Positions 55,733 to 64,000 of a DNA stretch of 64,000 nt are shown here, one piece after another; positions within the stretch are counted from its first letter, which is position 1, and each line of letters starts with the position of its first letter. The stretch is taken from contig NC_092673.1 of assembly GCF_964355755.1 (NCBI RefSeq), positions 3,229,001 through 3,293,000 on the forward strand, given 5' to 3'. The notes beneath the pieces are model-generated. The model did no database searches and was not told the origin of the DNA. It saw only the letters and a list, made by a program, of their open reading frames with translations. This DNA is from Antedon mediterranea. Its lineage: Eukaryota; Echinodermata; Crinoidea; Comatulida; Antedonidae. The translations under genes were made by a program, and so were the position numbers.

Positions 55733-58700
55733 TCACAAATGCAGACCACCAACACCTGACGCTGTTGCAAATGTAGACAATAAGGATGCCGATTGGTTCA
55801 TTTCTAGTAAAAGCCTTGCTTCTTTCAACCAATCAGATGCTACTAATTTTGGCATACCAGATAATTGATTAACAAATCTGACAGCTTGTTCTAAATTACC
55901 TTCCTCAACATAGTGCGTCGCAAAATCTAATAATTTAAACGTATCAAGAGAATCTAAAGAAATTTCATCATCTGTCTCTGGGGCACACCGTGTCCCAACG
56001 AGTAAAAATGATTGAAAATAAGATAAAATATATTTATAGAAGCTTGCGCCAGTTTCATCAATCATAGACATGCGACTGCAAACCTTACGGACGTGTCTCC
56101 ATCTCTGTTTGAGAGAATCTTCTGTCATGACACCTCGAGCTAGAGCTTCTTCCGGGAGGGTGTGAATGATTGATGCCACAAACGGGTGGTTGTCACCAGC
56201 TTCTTTCACAGAAATAACTTCATTGGCTAATGGTTTTAACTTGTCTTCGTAACTCTTTCCATCTTGTCGTCCTAATAAAACAAAAGAACAAAATAAAACA
56301 TTTAATAAAGATTGAATCTAGATTTTTGTTTAAATTTTTTAATTATTTATTTGTTGACTACATTTGAAATATTCAGTTATATATATATATATATATACTT
56401 TTTGAATTCTTTTTGGGCTTATTTAAGTTTCTCCAACATAAGTGCATTCTACTCACATGTTATTACATATGCTGTATCTTATGAAAATAAAATTGAATTG
56501 AATAGAGTTAAAAGAGTCAACTCTATCTAACACCAAGGACACAACCAAGCAGATACCATAGCAAGCTCACACAAACGATCAGAACACAACCAGTGGATTT
56601 AAATAACACTATTCTCACCTAGTTCTATAGTTCGCTTGAGGTTTTCACAGGCTAGCCATAATTCCTGCGCCTTCTTGTTTTGCTTCTCTAGATTTGCACG
56701 TCCTGCAAAAATATATTGATATTAATAATTTAGTATTTTATGCAACTTTTATTTACTATTACTACATTATAAAGCTAAGGTACACAATTTTCAATCAAGG
56801 GATACAAAAACTAAAATTATAATAATACAATAATAAATATACAATAAAATACTAAGAATAATATACAGTGGCAACATACAAAGACGAATGTTTTTTTGCA
56901 GAATAAGAACAGCATAATATACAGTATGAATACCATGCGGTCTCACCTAAATCTATGCCTAGGATATCAAATGCATTGCATATGACTGAAAGATAGTGAA
57001 ATAGCACAAATAAGCCAAAACTAGAGACAAGATTAGGGAACAATGTTACAGGGGCAGACCTAAGGGGGAGGGGGGGGGGGGGTGTCCACCCTTTATTACA
57101 CCATTTTTAGGCCCCCCCCCACCCCCTCCTATTTCAAAATCCTGGATCTGTCATTGTGTTATATAATACAAACATTTGATTTGTGATTTAAAGAACTATA
57201 TATAGAAAGAGTAATGAGAGTAATGGACTACAATATTCAAACACATTGAACTGATATTTAATTACCTTCAATAGCCTTCTCTACACCTCTAAGCTTCGCC
57301 ATTGCAATTTGTAGCTCTGTTTGATATTTATCTTGTTCTTCAGATCTGATCTCTACATCTTGTAGCTTTATCTTCTGTTCATACTGTTTCTCTTGTACCT
57401 TTAACACCTCTGATATATGATCACTATGCGCTGCTGCTTGTCGTTTCAATTGCATTCGCATTTCTTGCTCATAATCAGAGTCTAGTTGTTGTAGCTGTAA
57501 CAGAAAGTATGATGTTGGCAAGGGAATACGTTTTACAAAAATGACAACTTGAAGGATTTCAAAGCTAAAATTAGATAACATAGACAAATTCAATTGAATT
57601 CAATTCAATTAAAACTTTATTATCCCCATGGGGAAACTCTGTTGGCCTTTTCAAAAGTACAGTACATACAAATATAAAATGGATACAGTACATAAAATAT
57701 AAAATACGATAAAAAAAGCCATACAAAATATACATATAAAATCCTAAAAAGTCGATTTAAAATACTACAAAAAATAAAACTAGCGCATAAAATACGATTA
57801 TACAATGAATGATATTATCATTCATTATATAATCGCATAGCGACAGGGACGAATGAATTGCCATATAATATGCATAGTTTTAGATGTGTGTGTATTTTAG
57901 TACTTTGTTTTATTTATTTTGAGAATTAAGCTGTCTACACTATCAAACTTTATGTGACAAATAAATGTGATGTGCTCATATATGGACATGATGATGTCAT
58001 ATTACTACCATATTTTGGCATATCACTACCATATTTGGGCACACCAGACTTTTTTTTGTCAAACTAGTTGATAGTGTAGACACAGCTTTACTGCATATGG
58101 GAATAAGCTGTGGTTAAAATGATAATACCCTCTACTGATGTATTACTGCCAAATTTCCATAGAAAACTGGTATTATCATAGATCAATCGCCCTCACCTTT
58201 TTATGTAGTTCAATCTCTAATTCAGCTCTTTGTCTCTCTAGTTCTGCCATGACTACATCTTTGGCTTTTTCTTCATCTTCTTCCTGTTTCTTAACCAGTG
58301 CTTCCTTCAACCTTGTTTGTTCCAACACTTGTTGCTCTACTAGTTGTTTCTGCAATTGCTCTATTCTACGGTGAGCATGGGCAATCAGAGAGTTCAATTC
58401 AGACTCCGATAACTTTTTGCCTATAATATAACAACAGAAATGGTGTATTTATTTTATGGATTACTTTTATTTTTATGTGAAGCGCATAGAGGTATTATGT
58501 GCTTAAAAGTCCAAATTTATTATTATTATATTTTTTTTTACAAATCTGGCTCGTGTGCACTTTAAAGAACCCAGTTCATCTTTCAGAAAGGTAGGGGGTT
58601 ACCCCGGTGTACTGGTCCATTCAGCCCATGTGCTTGTGGACAGACGAACAGGCGCCGTTTGGTGGCAGTACTCGACACCCTTAGGGGAGTAGAAAGTTGT

Positions 58701-61700
58701 GTGTGTCGTCCACACCTGTGGGCAATTCAGCCCATTAGGCTGCAAGTTATTCCCAAATTTACATTTACATCAATCAAAATGTAAGACAATGTATAGAATA
58801 GTGTTGTTTATTTGTATAACAAAGTTTTTAATTATGATGTTTGACTTTGACTAAGTTTCATACCTTTTTCACCAAGTTTCACATCTGGCATAATACTTTG
58901 TAATTCCTTTGTAAACTCTTCCTTTCCCTTCTCCACCAGGTCACTGTACTCCTTGTATATCTTTCCTTCTTTCTCTAAAGATGATGTCTGTTTTTACAAA
59001 AAAATAATAAAACCAAAAATGAATAAGCAATTAAGACCACTCTCACTGTGCATTGAAAGTGTCTCCACAACTTCTTCATTTTGCAATATATATTACAACC
59101 CCAAACACTGCTTAATTCTAATCTAGCACCAACTAGAAGACCCTCAACAAACCCCATTAGTTATACTAACTGTCATTAGTTGCATCCCTTTGACTGAACT
59201 AGTCTAAATTTAGTGATTACTTCACTACATGACAGTATTACTACAGCATGACATTGATGTCTTTCAAAGAAAATTCAAAAAGAGAATAATAGGTATAAGG
59301 TTGCTGGAGAAAATAAAAAATGAAGATATAAAAGAACAGGAGAGATTGAGTGGAGAAAGGATGTAAAGAAAAGAAGGCTGACATGGTATGGTCATATGCT
59401 TCGGTTAAATGAAAATACACCAGCTAAAATCACACTCAGAGAAGCTCAACGAAAGACCAAAAGGAAGACCGAAAACAGCATGGATGGCAAACATCAAAAA
59501 GGAAACAGAACTTTTCACATGCAGACCTATACACATGCTTGCTAAAAACATATAGAGTGGCGAACACATGTGAGACATGCAATGTCTAACCAAAATTAGC
59601 ATTTAAGATGATGACACTTGTTTGTTTGTTTGTTTTATCTTTATACTGGGTGACCTCTTCAGTCAAAGACTGATCTCCCAGAGGGCCCAGTTGGTGATCA
59701 GTGGCTGTGATGTACTAATACACCGGGGTAACCCCCTACTCGTCTCGAAAGATGTACTAGGTTCTTTAAAGTGCACACGAGCAAGTTGTGTACACTGGAC
59801 CTACGGTTTATAGTCCTTATCCGAGAAGACCCGTTCTACCACCAGAACCATGGAGTGAGTGAACCTCGAACCCCTGCCGATGTTATGGCTACGTGATTAC
59901 GGTTCCACTGTCTTAACCGCTCGGCCACTCACTCATTTATATACCCACATATATACTGTCACTTAAAGTAAAAACCAACAACATCAAAATGTCCTTATGT
60001 GTACATACCACTGATATGGCCTTGTCTAATTCATAATTCATCTTCATAAGACTCTCCTCAGCTTTAATCACTTTATCTCCAATCCCAAACTGGCTCTTAG
60101 TCTTCTTACTTTCTGCAATCACACTTCTCAATTTCTCAAGCTCTTCTCTGCAAAATAAAAACAAACAAAAACAATTAGATTCAACATTTCACCAATTAAT
60201 CTGTTCCATGTAATTATGGTAATGATATTAGCTGTATTAATACATCATTCATTCCAATTTTTGTAGTGCAAAAAGTTATTTATTGTATTTGGAAAATGTT
60301 TTCATTTTATTGTATAGTAAAAACACCAACCACTGCTAGTGAGTGGCCGAGCGGTTAAGACAGTGGAACCGTAATTACATAGCCATAACATCGGCAAGGG
60401 TTCGAGGCTCACTCACTCTATGGTAGAACGAGTTTTCTTGGATATTGGACTATAAGCCATAGGTCCAGTGTACACATCTGGCTCATGTGCACTTTAACGA
60501 ACATAGTACATCTTTCAAGACGAGTAGGGGTTACCTCGGTGTACTAATACACACAGTCACCGTCACTCACAGTCACTGATTAGAACTGGGCCCTCTAAGG
60601 GACCAGTCTTCGGCTGAAGAGGTCACCTAGTATATATAAATAATAAATAAATACAATAGTATGATCGAAATGACGAACTAATGATACCTAGCAAAGTTTG
60701 TTGTTTCCGTAGCAGTCTTGACGGCTTCTTCCTTGACATCCGCTGACCTCACAACAATCTTCCAGTCGGCTTCTGAACCCTCTGTCATTCCATCTTCCAT
60801 TGCCAACTTTATCAGTGATGTATGTTCCTTCGTAATCTCTGCCACAAGTTTCTGACTTTCTATTGCTGCTAATGTTATGGTCACCGCTGTGTTCATAGCA
60901 TCGGCCATTATTACTTCATAAGCTAAAAAAGAAATTCCTTAAATAATTTCTCCTCTTAACTCGGTTTTCAGCCAGTCTGTCCAGACTGCCATTGGTATGC
61001 ATAGATGATTTAGGTTTCATTTGAAATCAATAATTGTAAAGCACTATAAATACACTGTTAAAGCTCCGTCTACCAGGCCTTGTCTTTTGAAAATTATAGG
61101 TGTGCTACAAATTGCACTCCTCAATACATTCAGAGGTGTTGTAGGTGTGCTGTTTGTATTTTGGTGTGTACAAGTTTCCAAAATTTAATGGTTTTGTAAA
61201 TCGCATTCCTCAATAACAGTTTTAGGAGTGTGTTAGGTGAGTGATCACACTCGCTCGCCTTAAAAGACAAGGCCTGGTCTACACTATCAAACTAGTTTGA
61301 CAAAAAAAGTGTGCCCAAAATATGGTAGTGATATGCTCAAATTTGGTAGTGATTTGACATCATCATGTCCATATATGGGCACATCATATTTTTTTGTCAC
61401 ATAAAGTTTGATAGTAGACAGGGCATACCTGCTGCATTAGCTGCTTCTTCTATCTCTTGATCAATCATTTTTTCTTTTAACTCTTTCGCCTTCCTTTCCT
61501 CTTCATCTCTTTTTCTGGCTTCTTCAAGTGCAGCCTCATTTTCTGCTTTCTTTTTAGCCGCAGCTAATTTCTCTGAATCTTGTTTAGCTTTCGTCTGCTT
61601 GGAAGTAATCTCAGATTTTTTTGTTACTGGTTGTTGTTTTGGAACTATTGGTTCAGGAATCGGTTCCGGCTTCCTCATCAAACTCTCTGCCTGGATTTTT

Positions 61701-63053
61701 TCCTTACTGACATTTATCAGTGGTCCTGTATCTAAATTCCTGCTAAAATAAATTAATGTTTATTTATAGTCCGATCATAGATAAAATGATTACTATATTC
61801 AGAGAGAGAAAAGACTAGAATTGATTTTTAAACAATTTGCTATGGAAAGAAGGTTGGATTCTTATATGGCAAGGGCACAGTGTGTTGGATGTTGGATTAC
61901 TGATGGTGAACCCAACTCAAACTGAATTGCTTGTATCCTTAGGCAAGATACTTTATTTAAATTTGCCCCTCTTTACCCAGGTGTATAAATGGGTACCTGG
62001 TAAGGTAAAAAAACAACTTTGCGTGGATTAAACGCTGCAATATTGGAATATTTTTTCCATACGTGTTTGATCAAAACATGACCAGTGTAATAAAGCTGAT
62101 AAAAACAAATATTTATATTATTATTATAAATTATTATCAGTTGTTTAAATAACTACTCATGTAACTTTTTTTTTCTACAATTATTTTCTTTCCTGGATTG
62201 TGAAACTTACTCATCTTTGATTTTCTTGCCCTCATTGAGGTCATACATAAACGAGTCAAAGAGTGGGTTTAAAAATGGCCAATTGTTCTCTACTTGTCTT
62301 CTAAATTCCGGATTACTTTTCGCATACAGAACAGTTCCAGTGACAGCACCACAACCAATCAACACAGAGCCACTGATGATCTTCACCAAGGTTCTACCGC
62401 CAGACCTGAAAAACATCAAACAAATTGATAAATACATTTTTATTATTGTGTTAAAACAATAAAGAAATATGCAACAATAAGGTAAATTCACTTACTTCCT
62501 TGGTGGCAAAGGAACTTCTGGTTTTGTGCACATCAAACATTTTTCTAACTTTAGAGCACTGCTTTTAGAAATTTGGCTAGCTCCCTAAAATAATTAAAGA
62601 TTATGTAAATAAAATTTTAATTGGTCACTTAAATAAAAGTATTCATTAATAATAATTAGGCCTACTAAATAAATGTGGATACGTATTGCAAAAGGTACTA
62701 CTTGTTTAAATAATGGAGTAATTTCAAGTAATATTAATGCCTTGCAATACACCACCAGGATCGAAATGACCAGATAATACGGACATACGTTCAAGCGAGG
62801 CAGGTGCCGATGAAAGTGCCGGTGTCTCTCTACTCTACCGCCTATCTACTCTAGCAAGAAGTAGGCCTAGGCCTAGCCTACTAGGCATAGTACATCATTA
62901 TTAGCGTATACATAACCAAATGGGGTCTAATAAAAATGTAGATATGTATATAAGATCATATAATTATTTAATGAGGCTAATTAATCTTTAAACTAATAAG
63001 AAATATGTAAATACCCGAATATTTCTCGATACTTTTCCCGAGGTACGCCACAT
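55733..63053 (-). CDS. IMMT: MICOS subunit MIC60 / mitofilin (11 exons, ~736 aa)
   Basis: Exons in transcript order: 63053-63015, 62584-62496, 62405-62211, 61742-61429, 60922-60688, 60147-60009, 58987-58864, 58420-58197, 57494-57266, 56702-56619, 56271-55733. All are GT..AG with closed phase. MIC60 anchors the MICOS complex at crista junctions of the inner mitochondrial membrane. The start MWRTSGKVSRNIR is Arg/Lys-rich without acidic residues, as for a matrix-targeting signal. A single membrane segment (about residues 48-71, TLVKIISGSVLIGCGAVTGT) precedes YAKSNPEFRRQVE. Residues ~125-530 are Lys/Glu/Gln-rich and coiled-coil-like. The C-terminal mitofilin signature is unmistakable: RWRHVRKVCSRMSMIDETG, FKLLDFATHYVEEGNLEQA, RFVNQLSGMPKLVASDWLKE. 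The length is near human IMMT (about 758 aa). The exon 4 acceptor reads AGCAG, so a one-residue alternative start (61742 or 61739) is possible. Confidence 0.96.
57055..57160. repeat. G/C homopolymer-flanked repeat fragment
   Basis: A run of G (about 57067-57082) and one of C (57111-57118) surround 'tgtccaccctttattacacc'. The following 'tatttcaaaatcctgga' matches 36610. Confidence 0.4.
57595..57850 (-). mobile_element. Retroposon 3' end ('ttattatccccatggggaaa')
   Basis: On the plus strand 'aaaactttattatccccatg' followed by gggaaact opens a stretch of acagtacatacaaatata-like repeats. Such a palindrome next to an A/T tail is typical of LINE 3' ends. It contains no coding part and lies in mitofilin intron 8. 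Confidence 0.45.
57927..58089. mobile_element. MITE 'GCTCTGTCTACACTATCAAACT' family (mitofilin intron 8)
   Basis: Left end ttaagctgtctacactatc, two array units, right end agttgatagtgtagacacag. Confidence 0.85.
58540..58750 (+). mobile_element. SINE body/tail fragment (same family as 60339)
   Basis: It starts at ctggctcgtgtgcactttaa, continues agaacccagttcatctttca and then ggggttaccccggtgtactg. These strings match the second half of the SINE at 60339-60640. The tRNA-like head is missing. A shorter fragment of the same kind lies at about 44030-44110 (tttaaagaacccagttcatc) in oxidase 2 intron 3. Confidence 0.65.
59290..59600 (+). pseudogene. LINE ORF2 extreme C-terminal fragment
   Basis: Plus-strand translation gives KRRLTWYGHMLRLNENTPAK, which matches the 'RRL.W.GH..R' block near the end of RTE/I-like non-LTR ORF2 proteins. 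A frameshift follows and the reading continues as RPKGRPKTAWMANIKKET. It lies in mitofilin intron 6. Confidence 0.7.
59620..59937 (-). mobile_element. tRNA-derived SINE (Ser/Leu-type head), minus strand
   Basis: Reading the minus strand, gagtgagtggccgagcggtt then aagacagtggaaccgtaatc leads to the B box and the body 'cgagtaggggg-ttaccccggtg' and 'ctgaagaggtcacccagtat'. It is an almost complete copy of the 60339 element in the opposite orientation. Confidence 0.8.
60339..60640 (+). mobile_element. tRNA-derived SINE (Ser/Leu-type head), full copy
   Basis: The head gtgagtggccgagcggttaa and B box gggttcgaggctc are followed by a body with acgagttttcttgg and ctcatgtgcactttaacgaa, then the tail 'ggctgaagaggtcacctagt' and 'ataaataataaataaata'. 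It lies in mitofilin intron 5, about 190 bp from the minus-strand copy's head. Confidence 0.8.
61057..61424. mobile_element. MITE 'GCTCTGTCTACACTATCAAACT' copy split by an inner element
   Basis: The left end aaagctccgtctac (to 61073) is separated from the rest (gtctacactatcaaactagt, from 61277) by a 203-bp insertion. The right end gatagtagacagggc stops within a few bases of the mitofilin exon 4 splice donor (61428-61427 on the minus strand). Confidence 0.85.
61074..61276. mobile_element. Inner TIR element nested in the MITE, with 6-bp target duplication
   Basis: The ends caggccttgtcttttg and taaaagacaaggcctg are inverted repeats. The outer element's GTCTAC occurs on both sides (61068-61073 and 61277-61282), a clear target-site duplication. 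The interior has an imperfect internal repeat (gcactcctcaata / gcattcctcaata) and no ORF. Confidence 0.9.
61850..62145 (+). mobile_element. SINE/LINE-like repeat with conserved 'cccaggtgtataaatgggtacctgg' core
   Basis: The string acccaggtgtataaatgggt followed by acctggtaaggtaaaa is a pattern seen in the 3' half of many animal SINEs. After it, 'ccatacgtgtttgatcaaaacatgacc' and an ATT-rich tail complete a retroposon 3' end that also occurs, interrupted, at 42370-42600. It lies in mitofilin intron 3. Confidence 0.55.
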
Positions 63054-64000
63054 TTTTAATTCTGCACGTCGTACACATGAAATAGAAACGAAGAACGCCA
63101 CCTATAATTGATATCGACGATGACTTTCTACAACTTTTACAAATTAGTCTCTATGTTTTCTGCTTTGCGTATCGGATTTTTATTATTAAAAGCATACATT
63201 GCAGTGTATTGGCCTATTACAATTAATGAATTGACCAATACCTACATTACTTACATAATTACTAATTTAAAAAAAATTAAATAAACATCTTACATTTTAT
63301 AAACATTTAATTTACATACACTGTATTTACACACTCTGAATACCCAACATACTATTATACATTTCACACTCTTTTATTTTTTAACATACTATAACTATTA
63401 TATAAGTACTTTTTTCTTTGGCACACACTTAGGTTTAAAACAAATTATCATTGCGATATTAGGTTTAAAAACCATGTAAAGTATAAAAATACAGATTGTT
63501 CAAAATAGCTTATAAAATATTGGTTGTGTCTAAAATTTGACATAATATTAATTATGAACATGATACTATCTCTCTCTCTCTCTCTAGGTGCCATATCTAC
63601 AAACATAGGCGATCATGGTCTGCCACAATTTTCTGCATCTTGCTTTCTATATATGCATGTATAAAACCTAAAGTTTCTTCTTTTACAGTGTTTTAATTTT
63701 TTTACTGCATGTTTTAAAGTCAATAAAGAGGAAAGTATTAATTAATAGTCAACAACTTTATATTCTATTAACAGGATAGATATATATTTATAGATTTGTT
63801 TTATTAACTTATTAAAAAATATGATTTTCTTATTAGTATCTTACAGTATATTTTGCAATATATAAATACATACTCTCCCTGTGCATAAATAATACACATT
63901 TACGTTGATATTGTAAATGAGCAATATAAAAATAATTTTATGTTTTGGTCGCTTAAGGTTTTTTTTGACAAAATCATCATGAGCTAGGTTGTTAGGTCAA
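63054..64000. promoter_or_regulatory. Upstream flank of mitofilin; no gene seen
   Basis: The first hundred bases beyond the mitofilin ATG should contain its 5' UTR and promoter; no TATA box is obvious. The remainder is AT-rich with a short CT microsatellite at 63570-63586. No ORF with a recognisable domain was found. Confidence 0.4.

Overview
This is a window from an animal nuclear genome. It is AT-rich and intron-dense: every gene is split into short exons with GT..AG borders, and small transposable elements and minisatellites fill the introns. The protein set (REEP1-4-like, secreted C-type lectin + PAN, PAOX/SMOX-like oxidases, a cytochrome P450, UNG, mitofilin) and the MITE/SINE load suggest a marine invertebrate deuterostome, probably an echinoderm. 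That assignment is an inference from gene and repeat character; no marker in the window proves it.

Layout, left to right. 1-5941: repeat-rich DNA, probably partly the 3' UTR of the first gene. 5942-27591 (-): a seven-exon REEP1-4 family gene of about 400 aa with an intron over 11 kb full of MITEs. 28661-29473 (-): a LINE ORF2 fragment. 29997-31624 (-) and 32964-34389 (-): tandem three-exon genes for secreted proteins with one C-type-lectin-like domain and one PAN/Apple-like domain, separated by a degenerate minisatellite. 34975-35046 (-): tRNA-His(GTG). 35422-40706 (+) and 42046-45812 (+): tandem seven-exon flavin amine oxidase genes (polyamine/spermine oxidase family). A nested pair of LINE fragments sits in the fourth intron of the first, and the two share a 155-bp identical tract. 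47078-51175 (-): a nine-exon, 417-aa cytochrome P450 with no membrane anchor and a non-canonical I-helix. 52228-55086 (+): an eight-exon nuclear-type uracil-DNA glycosylase, head-to-head with the P450 across about 1 kb. 55733-63053 (-): the eleven-exon mitofilin/MIC60 gene, convergent with UNG. 63054-64000: upstream flank with no gene seen.

The gene models were built by hand. For each, the reading phase closes across every junction and the protein matches the recalled family pattern from start to stop, so they are much firmer than single-ORF calls. The genes are not an operon; they act in ER shaping, extracellular recognition, polyamine oxidation, oxidative or oxylipin-type chemistry, base-excision repair and mitochondrial cristae.

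The repeats are the most unusual part. One MITE family occurs about 19 times in 64 kb, and two unrelated MITE families have each grown an internal 21-bp tandem array. There is a MITE inside a MITE with a visible 6-bp target duplication, and several near-perfect hairpins. The coding observations most worth a second look are the P450 active site, the exon-5 identity between the two oxidases, and an in-frame 75-bp duplication of the UNG C-terminus that includes the stop codon. I found no convincing previously undescribed multi-gene system.
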